Below the pieces are notes generated by a model. That model was not told where the DNA came from. It saw only the letters and a list, made by a program, of their open reading frames with translations, and did not search any database. From assembly GCF_900497805.2 (NCBI RefSeq), contig NW_020945064.1, positions 3,944,103-4,008,102 of the forward strand: a DNA stretch of 64,000 nucleotides. Reading direction: 5' to 3'. Below, one piece after another: positions 12,060 to 24,000 of this stretch (within the stretch, counting starts at the first letter, position 1; every line of letters begins with the position of its first letter). The translations under genes were made by a program, and so were the position numbers. The DNA comes from Vombatus ursinus (Eukaryota > Chordata > Mammalia > Diprotodontia > Vombatidae).

Positions 12060-13526
12060 ATAATTAGTGAATTCTTTGCTCACCTGTCCTATTACCCACT
12101 GTTCCTTTCCAGACCCCAACTCTGGATTCCTTCTACTATTTCCCTTCACCACTCTTGTGTTGCTGAGCAAAGACAGAAGAAATCCCATTACAAATGATTG
12201 GATCCATTACAGATTAATGCTGTCCAGTCTCATCTGGGCTCTCACTGTTACTTGTTAACCCTTTCACTTTTCCCTGATTGACTTTCTATCCCATTCTCTC
12301 TTCTAAAGGAACTTACATTATCACCAACACCACTTCCTTCCTGCCAGCAGAGGACCTTGCTTCATCTTTCACTGAAAAAAAAAATGGTGGCACTTATCCC
12401 TAATTCCCTCTTGTCCAATGTCCTCTCCTCCTTTGGTCCAGTCTTGAAGAATAAGGTGGCCTGCTCCTTCAACCATCCCCTCTCTCTCTTCATAATTATA
12501 AATTTCTACTTAGCCACTGAGTCTCTTCCCTGCTGCTTACAAAGATGCCCAGAATTTCCCCTTCTTAAAAAGCCTTCACTTGATACTACTCTCATCTCCT
12601 CAAGCTGTCATTCTATAGCTCTCCTTCCTTTCAGAGTCAAACTCCTAGAAAAGTCCATCTACACTTCTGTCTCCACTGCTACCTGCCACTCACTTCTCAA
12701 CCTTCTACAAACTGGCTCCATTCTCATCATTTGATGGAAACCGCTCTCTTTAAGGTTACCAATGATTGTGTTCATGCTAAGTCCAAAGACCTTTATTCAC
12801 TCTACCTTCTTGACTTTTTATACCTTTTGATTATTTTGATTACTCCCTCTTTCAGGAGAGTCTTTCCTCCCTGGGTTTTCATGGCATTTTTCTCTTGTGC
12901 TGCTCTCTTTCTACATGCTGAACTGATTATTTTCGGTCTTTTTTGCAGTTTGATCTTTCATATCCTGGCCCTTAGGTGTGATGGGCTATGTCCTGGATCT
13001 AGTCTAGTTCTGCCCTCTGCTTTCCCTCTCTCTGTCTCATATCAAATCAGTTTCCATGGATCCAACAACCATCTCTATGCCATGTCTACATATCCATCTC
13101 TCATCTCTCTACCATACCATTCTCTTATCTCCAACTGGACATCACCTGGAAGACCCACAGGCATCTTAAATTCAAGATATCCCAAATACAACAAACTGTC
13201 TTTCCCCTTAAACACACTCCTTCTAGTAACTTCTCTATTTTTGGTGAGGACACTTCCACTTTTCTTGGCTTAGGTTCATAATCTAGGCATTATTTATGAC
13301 TCTCATTCCACACTCTCCCCCATTCCAATCCAATTAGTTGCCAAGTCTGGTTGATTAGACTACCTCAACGTCTCTCTTTTCTCTCTGAACCATAACTGCC
13401 CTGGTTCAGACCCTCATCACTTTTCATCTGAACTATTACAATAGCCTCCAAAATAATCCCCCTGCATCCAGTCTCCCTCTTTCTCCTCCTTCCTTCACAA
13501 ACTTGCCAAACTAATATTTCTTTTTT

Positions 13527-13925
13527 CTCACTTAATACTATTTTTTTATTTTCCAATTACATGTAAAGATAGTTTTCAACATTCATTTTTACAAGATTTT
13601 GAGTTCCAAAATTTTCTCCCTCCCTCCTCCCTAAGACAGCAAGCAATCTGATATAGGTTATACATGTACAATCATGTTAAACATATTTCCACATTAGTCA
13701 TGTTGTGAAAGAAGAATCAGAACAAAAGGGAAACACCATGAGAAAGAAAAAAACAAAAAAACACACACAAAAAGTGAAAATAGTATGTTTCAATCTGCAT
13801 TCAGACTTCATACTTCTTTTTCTGGAGGTGGATAGCATTTTCCATCATGAGTCTTTTGGAATTGTCTTGGATCACTGTAATGCTGAGAAGATTTAAGTCT
13901 ATCATAGTTGATCACAAACTGATTA
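13527..13925 (-). mobile_element. L1 3' UTR, minus strand, inside the L2 copy
   Basis: It starts with a T-rich end and runs TTTTCCAATTACATGTAAAG, TTTGAGTTCCAAAATTTTCT, CAGCAAGCAATCTGATATAG and GGAATTGTCTTGGATCACTG, the order of the marsupial L1 3' end read in reverse. Confidence 0.88.
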
Positions 13926-14152
13926 TCTCTAAAGTGTAATTCTGACCACGTCATAAGAAATTAACCTTTTGTATAACATATACACATCTCTACTTGGCAT
14001 TTAAAGTCCTTCACAATCTGGCTCCGGTCTTTCTTTCTAGACTGGTTACACATTATTTCCCCTCAGATACTCCATCCATCCTTTCCAGGCTGCACTCTGG
14101 AATTCCTCCACCATGCCTCTGAATCCTCTTCATCCTGGAAACTCTCTGTTCA

Positions 14153-14368
14153 GTTGTTGTTCATACATGTCCAACTCTCCGTGACCCCATTTGGGGCTTT
14201 CTTGGAAAAGATACCGGAGTAGTTTGTCATTTCCTTCTCCAGCTCATTTTATAAATGAGGAAACTGGGGCTTGCCCAGGGTCACATAGCTAGTAAATGTC
14301 TGAAGCAGGATTTGAACTCAAGAAGAGTCTTCTGTCTTTAGGCTCGGCACTCTATCCACTGCGCCACT
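14153..14368 (-). mobile_element. MAR1-like CORE-SINE inside the L2 copy
   Basis: GTTGTTCATACATGTCCAAC tail, CCCCATTTGGGGCTTTCTTG, CORE TTGCCCAGGGTCACATAGCT and head CACTGCGCCAC. L2 sequence resumes on both sides. Confidence 0.87.
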
Positions 14369-14839
14369 TCATTTCAGCCTTGGAGTTCACACATGGGAAG
14401 TACCCTCTGCCCCTGCAGACCCTCCATCTGGCCAGATGGCTTCTCCTAGGATTTCCATTTAAGGAGGGCACCCCGGTCATCGAGGTCTCTTACCGCTCCA
14501 GATTTTCTCTAATATATCCTGTCCCCAAGGAATGCCCCTCCCTTTCCTTTCCTCCCCTACTTTTCATCTTCCTTTTATGTACCATTTTCTCCCATTAGGA
14601 TGTAAGTTCCTTGAGGGCAGGGACTATCTTTCTGCCTTTTTTGGTTCCCACCACTCAGCAAAGTGCCTGGCATATAGTAAAGGCTTAATAAGTGCTTGTT
14701 GACTGACTGACCATGCTCCAACCAAATCGGTCTGCTTGTGTTTAATTGTACATGACATTCCATCTCTTGTCAATACCTTTGTATAGGCTGTCCCCTATGC
14801 CTAGAATGCTTTTCCTCCTCACAAAGTAGGGAAGGACTG

Positions 14840-15030
14840 AACAAATTCTGGTACAGGAGTGAAAATGTAACATTATTTTGCCAAGAGAAACCTGGGAAGA
14901 TTTGTGTGAACTGATGCAGAGTGGAGTGAGCACAGCTGTTAAGGAAAACAGCTTTGAAAGACTTCATAATTCTGACTGATGTAATGATTAATCAACACTC
15001 TAGAAGACTAATGATGAAGCAGTTTTCCCA
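14840..15030 (+). mobile_element. L1 3' end fragment
   Basis: AGAGAAACCTGGGAAGATTT then GTGAACTGATGCAGAGTGGA matches the L1 3' end seen in reverse at 45360-45420 and 62410-62470. Confidence 0.8.
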
Positions 15031-15054
15031 CTTCTTAGCAGAGAGATAGATGGT

Positions 15055-15205
15055 GCAGAATGAATAAATTAAAAAGGATCTGCTAAGTGCTTACTATATG
15101 CCAAACACTATGCTAACTGGGAATACAAATATAAAAGTAAAGGCAGTGCTTTCCCTCAAGGAACTTACAGTTTAATAGTGGAAGATGACAAATAGAAGAG
15201 TGATG
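15055..15205 (-). mobile_element. L2 3' tail fragment
   Basis: The reversed L2 tail reads TAAGTGCTTACTATATGCCA, then CCCTCAAGGAACTTACAG. Confidence 0.7.
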
Positions 15206-16810
15206 GCAAAGAAGGGAAATATTGGTTTGGAAAGTTACAAAGATGGTGGGTGAGGTCATAGGGGAATAGGCTGACATACTCTTTCCAGAAACGATGACAA
15301 AATTAATTTGGTTATGCTTCCAGAACTAGGTAGGAGAGAAGGAAAGCAGTGGGTGAGACAACGGCTGGGAAAGAAATGAAGGATGGCTAGAGAACTGGGC
15401 CAAGAAGTAGGGGAAGACCGAGGACATCAGTGCCCCAGGGTGAGACACACATTATCAGGTAAGACTAATCTGCATTTGTTTTAATTTAATAAACTTTTTG
15501 TTTCAAGTGAGGGCTTTTTTTTTTTTTTGCAAGTGGAGTAGAAATATAAGGGGGCAGTAAGAGAAATATAAAGAAAGAAAACAGTGTTAACAAAACATTT
15601 AAAAGTACACAGAAGGGAACAGAAAGAAGTTCAAAAGGGGTCACATACAAGCAGAAGAGGGTTGTTATGACCATGTTAAATTTAAAATAAACTTTAAAAA
15701 AAGAAACAAATGTGCATAATGGGGATTCCTGGTTTCATGTCCAAATCTCTTTTCCTGTTCTTCGCATAAGGAAATATTAATACTTAATGTTTGTCAAGTT
15801 CATGATAAAAAAAAGGAAGAAGAAAAGAAGAGCAGAAAATATGCTGTGAGATCATTTGGGTTCTCGGAAATCCTGGGGAATCAGTAAATCAGGTTTCAAT
15901 GTAGACAGTAACTGTTTATTAAGTAGCATATCTGTTCAGCTCAAACGTCTAGACCAAGCCAAGTGTCATATAGCTAGAGAGAGGAATTTTTTCTGCATAA
16001 ACTGGATAGAAGCAAACCACAATTAGGATTAAGGGTTTTACTGTTTTTTGTCCAAGTGATGAATAATCTAAGATAATGGGCAGTGAGTAAATGAAAGGCA
16101 AAGGGGAAGAAGGTGAAGGTGCTCCTGACCTCCTGGAGGAAGCTTCTGGCTGGGAGAAGAATCCATTCTTTATCAATAAAGCTTATACCTCCTCTTTGAT
16201 GGGCACGGGGCAAGAAATCTCACCATTTTAAACAAAAAGACCAGGCTCTTCAGACATTTCACTGAAAGCTTTGGGAGAGTCAGAAAAGAAAGCCAGGATT
16301 ACTAATGTAGTCTTGGGGGGGGGGGGTGTTATCCGTGCGTGACAGGTATAGAATATTGAATGTGCTCGAAGTTCTATGCATTGTTATAAATCGAAGGTTG
16401 CTGAGCTTTTAAAACATTTTTTTTTTATTTTTCAAAGCATTTTCTCTGTTAGACCCAGAGATAAATGCAGTTTTTACCCTTTCTGGATTGTGTCTGACTG
16501 TTACAAATGGGCAGAGTGCCTCAAGTGCTGATTGGAGGCTCCAGTAGGCAGGGTATTACTAACTACCTTCATTGAAGAATAAAGAGAAAGGGATTAACTG
16601 CTGAGGCACCAAAAAGGCTATTGGGAGGCAGACTGGCTGGGCAGCCAAAGAGCCACAGACCAAGATGGCAGCTAGCGATTAAGTGCTCTGAAAGGAGGCA
16701 AGAGGAGTGAAGTCAGATGATACTTGTATGAGTCCATCTGGGCTGCTCCTCATTACCGAAGGGCTTCTCTGGGTCATGCATCAATCCTGAGATGGCGTGA
16801 ATGCAAACCC
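15206..16810. other. Intron segment, mostly unrecognised
   Basis: AT-rich unique-looking sequence with homopolymer runs (T at 15519-15530, G near 16315-16326). The 16440-16800 part is more balanced in composition and could be a conserved non-coding block, but nothing in it can be named. Confidence 0.45.
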
Positions 16811-16812
16811 CT

Positions 16813-16845
<33 letters not shown>

Positions 16846-16861
16846 GCAGCAGCAGCAGCAT
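16813..16861. repeat. (CAG)n trinucleotide repeat with one CGG interruption
   Basis: About 16 CAG units with a single CGGCAG break near 16844. An open frame turning it into poly-alanine has no other coding support. Confidence 0.95.
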
Positions 16862-17940
16862 GCAGAATGTCTTTAAATAGCAATCAGAGGACTGCAGCAG
16901 CTTTCCTACACCCCCACAGCCACAGAAATAGAACAAAGGAGGCTCAAAAGTGGTTCGGTGTATGCACAGGCAGCAGGCTGCTGCTTTCTGGGTCTTGGGA
17001 CCATTGTCCTTGGAAGGTGATTAAAATCTTGGCATTTAAACTGAACTCAATTACGACTCACGACTCGGGAGAAAGAGCTTCATTTTTCCTTGCCCTTGAT
17101 AATCATAATGCAGATATCCTGCAGAGAAGAGGCAGCGATGCCTCCTTCCCCAACTAACTCAGTAGCAGGGCTGGTGCAGAGCAGTAGTGACAAACAGAAC
17201 TTAAGAAGGAGTCTGATGTGGAAATGAGACAGGCCCAGAGAAGCTCTCCTGGTCTCCTCATCACTCAGGGTAGATCTGCTGCTAACCCAGCTCTGGTTCT
17301 GGGCTAGCTCTGGCTTATTCCTGGGCTGCAGGGCACCAGGGTGGGGAGGTAGGTCAGCGTAGAGGCTATTGAACAGGGGGAACGTGGCACTGTTTTAGGT
17401 CTGAATGGAGCTCTGCTTGGGTACCAACTGGCCTAAGCCACCTCACAAATGTCTTGGTCTCAAAGTCCAGGTCAGAGAAGAGCTGTCCCAGTTTCTAGGG
17501 ATGGGCCCAGGGAGACAGGGAATTTCCCTAACAGTATTCAATACCACGAAGTATGGGGTATTTCATAGGATTTAGAACCTTCACGAAAGGAATCTTAGAG
17601 CATATCTAGTCTAAATCTACAGACTTTGGGAGGATTATGCTTTAGGAGGTCAGGTCAGAGCTCTGGACGAAAGGCCAAGGGAAAAGCAAAATTCATACAA
17701 CGTGTGGGAATTATCATCAGCGCCCATATTTAATACTCCCAGACACAAGCGTGTGGCGAAAGACCAAAGAAAGCCTGTTAACAGTAAACAGCCTGACCTT
17801 GGCAACCACCTTCCTAAACACTGACTTTTTGTGTTAGGCTCTGGCCGAATGTGTGGTATACTACAGGTTTGAAGATAGAAGACTTTATCAGGACGCCACC
17901 ACACACACCCAGAGAGCCAATGAACGTGAAACCCCAGTGT
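16862..17940. other. Intron segment, nothing named
   Basis: Unique-looking sequence. 17540-17640 weakly resembles an ancient SINE 5' part (TTAGAACCTTCACG... CTTAGAGCATATCTAGTC), too diverged to call. Confidence 0.45.
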
Positions 17941-17942
17941 GG

Positions 17943-19090
17943 AATCACAGAATTTCAGAACTGGATGGTCATTGAGTAGCTCGAGCCAAAGACAGATGGG
18001 TGGCCTATGCTGGAAGAGCTCCAAATGACGGGGAGCCCACTGCCTCAAGAGGCAGCCCGTGCCACTTTTGGACTGCTCGAGCTTAACACTGGTGCGTGGA
18101 CCAAGGCAAGGGCTTTAGTGCTTGTGGACTGACTAACAGACTGAATTTACCTGTGTGTAGCTCCCGCCTGCCTGGTGTCCTCTGGGGCCAAAGAGGACAA
18201 ACTTTCAGGTTCCTAAAGACTGCAATGAGGTGTGTCATTCCTCCCCAGCCTCAATACCCTCCGTTCCTTCAACCGATCCTTACAAGGCACGGGGCGTGAG
18301 GCCTCTGGACACCAATCAACGTCTGATCTAAAACGGCACGTGCAGAGATTGAGCCCAATATGCCCAATGTTGGCTGACCAGGGCAGAGCACAGAGAGACT
18401 CACCTCTCTTAAAGCAGCCCAAGATCATATCAGACCCTCTGGCTGCTGTATCACGCTGCTGACTCATACAGATCCTTTCATCTGTCCACTAAGATCCCTG
18501 GACCTTCTTTTAGACAAACTGCGCTCCAACTCCGCTTCTCCCTTCATCTTGTCCCTATGAAGCTGCTACACACATCTAAACCTCTGCTTAATTTCTTCTC
18601 AAATCCAACCCGGTGTTCTCACCAGTCACTACTGTTTTGGATCCTAACTCTGTGACTCAGTGGGTTAGCAACCCCTCCCAACTTAGTGTCACTGGCCGAT
18701 CTGACAAGGACATCTACATCTTTATCCAAGTGACTAATGAAAATGTGGAACAGCCCAGGGTCGAGCACAGATTCTGGGGTACTACATTAGAGACCCCTTG
18801 CCAAAGGACATTGAGCCATTAATGACCACTCTTGGAGGCCAGTCCTTCAACCAATTCCAAGTTCACCTACTAATTGCACTGGCATCCACTCCACATATCT
18901 CCAACTTTTCAACAATAGCTCAAAACATTTTATCAAATGCTTTGCTAAAATCTAGAGATAATATATCTATGGCATTTTTTTTGCTCTACCAATTTAGTAA
19001 ACCTATTGAAAAAAGGAAGTAAAATGAGTCTGGCATGTTCAGACTTCTTTATGAAATCATCCTGATTCCTTGTAATCACAGCTACTTTTT
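17943..19090 (-). mobile_element. CR1/L3-clade LINE remnant, RT region
   Basis: On the minus strand a decayed CR1 reverse transcriptase can be followed, e.g. MSQQRDTAARGSDMILGCFK at 18408-18467, equivalent to the CR1 word MSQQCALAAKKANGILGC. At its plus-strand left edge lies the familiar GAATTTCAGAACTGGATGG and the later TGACGGGGAGCCCACTGCCT block. Frame breaks are many; this is an old dead copy. Confidence 0.85.
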
Positions 19091-19091
19091 C

Positions 19092-19830
19092 TATAACAAT
19101 CAATCTGCAATCATTAAGTGCCAGGCTTGGTGCTAGGTCCTGGGGGTTAAAAGATAAAAGTTAAACAGTCTTGTCCTCAAGAAACTTAAATTCTATTGGG
19201 GGAAACAAATGTTTAAATGTAAGCCTACACAAAATGTATGCGAAGTAAATATAAGATATCTTGGGGTTGGGGTGGGGGGGACCATGAAAAAACCCACATA
19301 GGGGAGTGGTGACTGGCCTGACACCTTCCTTTTGAAGGAAGCGGGAGATTCTGAGAGGACAAGGAGAGAAAGGAATAAATTTCAAGCTTGGAGAAACATC
19401 AGTGTAAAGACGTGGAAAGAGACGGAATGTCATAAGGGAGGAATAAAAAGGCAAATTTGGTTGTATAGTAGAGTGTGTGAAGGAGACCAACGTGTAATGA
19501 GTTTGGGAAGGTAGGCTTACTTTAAATGACAAAGGCACAGAACATTCAGAAGGAGACAAAGACAAAACCAAACTAGGCTGGATGAGAGGTGGGGAAGAAT
19601 ACAACTGGTACACAGATAAGCAGTGGCCATGGGAAACCACAGAACATTCTTGAACAGAAGAGCAGTAACATGATCGGACGTGAGTTTTAGGGATAGCCCA
19701 CTGGCCTCAATGTGGAGGACGTAGGGGAAAGAGGAGAGACCTAAGGCAGAAAGACAATTAGAAAGCTACTGTCCCAGCGAGAGGGGATAAAGGGCTGAAT
19801 GAGAATGTCACTAACGATCTCGTTAATAAG
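19092..19830 (-). mobile_element. L2-type LINE 3' part
   Basis: Reversed L2 tail words (ATTAAGTGCCAGGCTTGGTG and TCCTCAAGAAACTTAAATTC) start the copy. The purine-rich body that follows matches the antisense L2 3' body style seen at 34262-35530. It is diverged. Confidence 0.7.
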
Positions 19831-19965
19831 TTGTTTTTTTTTTTTTTTTTGAAACTTGGGGCACCTGCCCTTCTCTGGGTATGCAGAGCTCCTCCCATTT
19901 TCCACATTCTTCAGATATCATTGACAGTGCTTCAGCAATCACATCTGCCACTTCTCTTCCTACTT

Positions 19966-20040
19966 TAGGGCTAATATTTATACAGTTCTTCAAGGTTTTC
20001 GAAACACTTCACATAGAGATTGCAGGCCCTCCGGCAGGTG
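19966..20040 (-). mobile_element. Short MIR-type fragment
   Basis: ATATTTATACAGTTCTTCAA followed by GGTTTTCGAAACACTTCACA resembles a reversed MIR 3' part. It is very short. Confidence 0.4.
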
Positions 20041-20359
20041 ACCTGAATGAATCAAAGGATGCAAGCTGCTATCTTACTAGCTCTTTTTATTTATCTTGGC
20101 TATCAACACCCCCCAAGCATTTCTGTTCTGTTCTCTCTGGTCCAAAGGTCATTCTTCTTCTTAGATAAAACAGGCAAGATAAGAATTAGTCAACTCAGAA
20201 CACTGTATACAGTGACATAATTTTTGTAATGATTTACCATTAAAGATTTAGCTACTCTGATCTATACAATGATTAAAGACCTTTTCAAAGGACACATGAT
20301 GAAAAATGGTATCCACTTCTAGAGCAAGTAGTGATGAACTCTGAGTGGACATTGAAGTA

Positions 20360-20545
20360 AAATATTTTTTACTTTATTTTTTTTTGGTAACAGTTAATAT
20401 AGAAATATACTTTGTATCACTTCACATATACAATGGGTATCATATTGCTTGCTTTTTCAGTGGGTGAAAGAAGGACTCAAGGAAAAGAATTTGGAATTCA
20501 AAATTAAAAAATACATGGTAAATGAACTTTAAAAAAATACTTAGG
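20360..20545 (+). mobile_element. L1 extreme 3' end
   Basis: TACTTTGTATCACTTCACAT, then ATTGCTTGCTTTTTCAGTGG, then GAATTTGGAATTCAAAATTA and an A-rich end. The same block recurs at 33590-33715. Confidence 0.72.
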
Positions 20546-20559
20546 CAACTCAACCTTCT

Positions 20560-21380
20560 CCCGGTTGTCAGTTACCAACCATTCCGTCCACCCTGGCCAG
20601 TGGTCCTCTGCCTTTAATTCTGGCATTTCCCAGTATCTCTTTCATTCTCTTGGGTGTCTTCAGCTTTCGCCATTCTGAGCTCTGGCCTTCTGGACACTGT
20701 CCTTGCAGGACCCTGCCCCACTTCGGCATTCATCCGTTGTCACCTTTCCTTGCATCCATCTTCTGTATGTGACTTAAAAAAAATCTGTTTGCTAGTGAAT
20801 TCTCTGCACATCTGCATTGCTTTCTTCAGACAATTCTCATTTTTCCTCCTCACTGGAATTGCTTCCCTCCATAATTACATTCTTGAGTCTCTCAAACCTC
20901 TTGGCTAATTTCTCATGTGGAATTTTTGTCTTTGGCCTCCTATCTCGCGTTCCCTCTATATCTTCGGAAGTTTGCCCTCCTGACACCTACCCAGAGTGGA
21001 GGCTACACTGTATCTTCCTTTTCTCTATCACAAACTCTGGCAGTAGTGGGCACTTGGCCTTGAGATTCCCATCATTTCTACCAGAATGCTCAGCTCCTCT
21101 CTGTTGGGGAGAATCAGATCTACAACAGAATCCCCACCCTGCTGGTTTCTTTGCTTTTCAAAGAATGAAATGAAGGCGAGCCAGAATGTTGTTAAGCGGT
21201 GTGCTCTTAGTAGGCAGAGAGCTCCAGGAGAGCCCGGACAACTGGTATCCCACCCCCATGACATTCTGTGATCTGGACTCTGACTCTTCATCACTTTTCT
21301 CTTTCTGCCAGATGGCTTCTAGTATATGCCAATTAATTAACGAAAGAGCATGTATGAGGAGTTGGGTCAGAGGAAGAATA
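20560..21380. other. Intron segment, nothing named
   Basis: CT-rich unique-looking sequence. The 21040-21260 part has the look of a decayed CR1-type repeat (CAGCTCCTCTCTGTTGGGGA) but is not callable. Confidence 0.4.
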
Positions 21381-21384
21381 GAAT

Positions 21385-21535
21385 TTAATTCTATACGGCA
21401 AACGTTTATTATTATTTATCACCTCTATATACAGGGCCACTAAACAGGCCAAAACAGTTCCTGCCCTCAAGGAGCTTTTTTTTTGAAGGGGATAACACAT
21501 GTATACAATTAAGTAGAAAGGGGGATCATCAGGGA
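21385..21535 (-). mobile_element. L2 3' tail fragment
   Basis: The reversed tail runs AAACGTTTATTATTATTTAT then CCTGCCCTCAAGGAGC with TACAATTAAG following. Confidence 0.65.
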
Positions 21536-22146
21536 TCTCACACATGATGAGGTGGTGCTTCTCTCTGTCAAGGCCAACCCCTCTCTACCAGGGCAAGCTA
21601 CCCCAGCCCGTGCCCTCTCCTCCAGCAGATTGCCCCTGTATGATCCTCTCTCTCCCTTAATCTTCAGTCTCTCCCTGTCCGATATCCACTTCTCTACTGC
21701 CTACAAAGATGTCTCCCCGCCTTGGTCCTCCCATCTCTGCTAACTACTGACGGATATCTCTCCTCCCTTTTGTGGCTACACTCCTTGAGAAGGCTGGCTA
21801 CCACACTACCACAGGTGCCTCCACTCTCCTCTCCTCTTCACCCTTTACTATCTGGCTTCAAACTACTCTCTCTAAAGTTACCTGTGATCTCCTGATTGCC
21901 GAATCCAACGGCCTTTTCTCAATCCTCCTTCTTGACCTCTCTCTCTGCAGCCTTTGACGCTGTCAATCACCTTCTTCTCCTTGATATTCTCTTCTCTCTA
22001 GGTTTTTGGGGTACTACTTTCTTCTGGTTCTGCTTTGATCTGACTGTTCCTTCTCAGTCTCCTTTGCTCAGTCTTCCTCTGGGTCATACCCACTAATCCT
22101 GGGTGTCCCACAGGGCTCTGTCCCGGGTCAGCTTTTCTTTTCTCTC

Positions 22147-22356
22147 GAGTGTCAAACTCAGATAGAAATGGGGGCCCCAATCCATGCATAAAGATCCCTG
22201 AGGGCTGTATATTACCAGTTTTAAAATATAATGTCATCTATGTTTTCTTGTCTTCTTATTTATTTTGTTAAACATTTCCCAATTACATTTTAATCTGGCT
22301 TAGGCCACCCTCGGCAGTGTTGCCGGGTGCATGCTGCTCACTGTTTGACACCTCTG
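22147..22356 (+). mobile_element. hAT-type MITE inside L2
   Basis: The left end reads GAGTGTCAAACTC and the right end GTTTGACACCTCTG, imperfect inverted ends of the CAGAGGTGTCAAACTC hAT type. The interior has TTTCCCAATTACATTTTAAT. L2 sequence continues on both sides. Confidence 0.82.
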
Positions 22357-23218
22357 CTCTCTGTTATTTCACCTGGTGATCTCATCACTATCCCATGGAT
22401 TCCATTATCACTGCTATGCTGACGACTCTCAAATTTACTCATCTAGCTCTATCTCTCTGCTGATCTCCAATCTCACATCTCCAACTGCCTTTCGACATCT
22501 GGAACTGGAAGTCCAGTAGACATCTTAAACTCAACAGGTCCAAAACAGAACTCATTATCTTTCTCCCTAAACCCTCCCCCCCTCCCACCTTCCCCATTGT
22601 TGTCAAGGGCAACGCCATCCTCCCAGTCCCCTAGGCTCACAACCCATCTTGGATTCCTCACCACTCTTACCTCCCATATCCAAGCTGTAGATTTCACCTC
22701 TGCAATGTCTCTTGAATACGCCCCCTTCTCTCCTTTGACACTGCCAACCCCTTGGTGTTCTCATCACCTCACTCCTACATAAACTTCATAGCTGCTGGTG
22801 GGTCTGTCTGCCTCAAGTCTCTCCCCATTCGGGTCTGTCCCCCCCTCAGGGGACAAAGCAATCTTCCTAAAATGTAGGTCTCTCCATGTCACTCCCCCTT
22901 CTTGATATACTCCAGTGATTCTCTCTTGCTTCCAGGATCAAATACAAAATCCTCTGCTCGGCATTCATAACCTTTTATAACCTAGTTCTTCACTCTAGCT
23001 CTTTCCCCCTTTCCAGTCTTCTTAAACATCACAACCCCCCATGTACTCTTCCCATCCAGTGACACCTTAATCCTTGCCCTTCCTTGCCCAAGAGCCTCCA
23101 CTGCCCAACTCTTTTCTTCTCTGGCTGGCCGCCATGCCTGGACTGCTCATCCTCATCTCTCCCCCTTCCTGGCTTCCCTGGCTTCCTTCAAGTCCCAGCT
23201 TCAATCCCACTTTTTACA

Positions 23219-23419
23219 GCAGTGGGATCCAACAGAAGGCCCAGGGTCTTCATGCAAATGAACCAGATTGAAATATGACTGGGAAATATTTAACAAATTA
23301 AATAAAAATACAATACAACATAGATAACATTACATTTAAAAATTAAGTCAACGTGCCTGGCCTGCAGGGATCCTTATGTGTGAAGGAAAGGCTCCATTTC
23401 TATCTGAGTTTAATACTGC
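23219..23419 (-). mobile_element. hAT-type MITE inside L2, inverted copy
   Basis: This is the same family as 22147-22356 in reverse: AACCAGATTGAAATATGACT then GGGAAATATTTAACAAATTA, then GCAGGGATCCTTATGTGTGA and a worn end near ATCTGAGTTTAATACTGCT. Confidence 0.8.
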
Positions 23420-23829
23420 TATTTTACTTGAAGCTTTTCTTCATCCCTTTTAATTCTAGTAATTCCCTCTGTTGATGATTTCCTATTTATCTTGTACATA
23501 GCTTGTTTGTGTGTGGTTGTTCTAATACCGTTTCCCCCATTAGATTGTGAGCTCCTCAAGGGCAGGGACTATCTTTTTTGGTATAGTGCCTGGCACATAG
23601 TAGGAGCTTAATAAATGTTTGCTGACTAACTATTTATGAAGGTAGGCTTGGCAACTGAATGGGTAATGAGTTATTTACTTCTCCTGAGTTTTACTCTAAT
23701 GTCTTTTACTTTATTTTTAAATTTTAGTATTGTCCTTTACTTTTATATCACATTCATTTTGAAATAAACCTTTCAACCTTCTCATAAGTGCCAAGAGATC
23801 CCGTGTAACAAATATTTTTATTTTATTTT

Positions 23830-24000
23830 AAAAAAACATTTTACTTTTTCTCAATTACATGTAAAGACAAATTTAAATATTTGTTAAAAAATTTTTTTTG
23901 AGTTCCAAATTTCCTCCCTTCTCTCCTCCCTGAGACGGTAAGCAGGCTATATATGTGCAATCATGCAAAACATTTCCATATTAGTCAGTAACAAAGACAT
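23830..24000 (-). mobile_element. L1 3' UTR fragment
   Basis: CTCAATTACATGTAAAGACA, then TTTGAGTTCCAAATTTCCTC and CATATTAGTCAG, in the same order as at 13527-13700. Confidence 0.8.

Larger units (their letters stand above)
12060..14725 (+). mobile_element. L2-clade LINE remnant carrying L1 and MAR1 insertions
   Basis: A decayed reverse-transcriptase region is readable: METALFKVTNDCVHAKSKDL (12734 on) is the L2 word ETALFKVTND. The usual LDLSAAFD motif is eroded to LYLLDFLYLL. Sequence around 13940-14150 is the RT 3' part (TGGCATTTAAAGTCCTTCAC). The 3' tail is at 14595-14720 (GATGTAAGTTCCTTGAGGGC, then AAGTGCCTGGCATATAGTAA). Internal stops are frequent, so the element is dead. It is interrupted at 13527-13925 and 14153-14368. 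Confidence 0.88.
21560..23640 (+). mobile_element. L2-clade LINE remnant with two hAT MITE insertions
   Basis: The RT region is readable in pieces: LLEKAGYHTTTGASTLLSS (21775 on), then VTCDLLIAESNGLFSILLLD (21879 on), then AAFDAVNHLLLLDILFSLGF after a frame change. Later come the ADDSQIY-region DNA (TGCTATGCTGACGACTCTCA) and the 3' tail at 23535-23635 (TTGTGAGCTCCTCAAGGGCA). Many frame breaks make it a dead copy. hAT MITEs sit at 22147-22356 and 23219-23419. Confidence 0.9.

Noticed and set aside
12731-13273. 180-codon frame as a membrane protein gene
   Set aside because: It lies in an L2 LINE; METALFKVTND is an L2 reverse-transcriptase word.
16801-17157. Open frame starting with poly-alanine
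   Set aside because: The alanines come from a CAG repeat read in one frame. The rest has no similarity or splice support.
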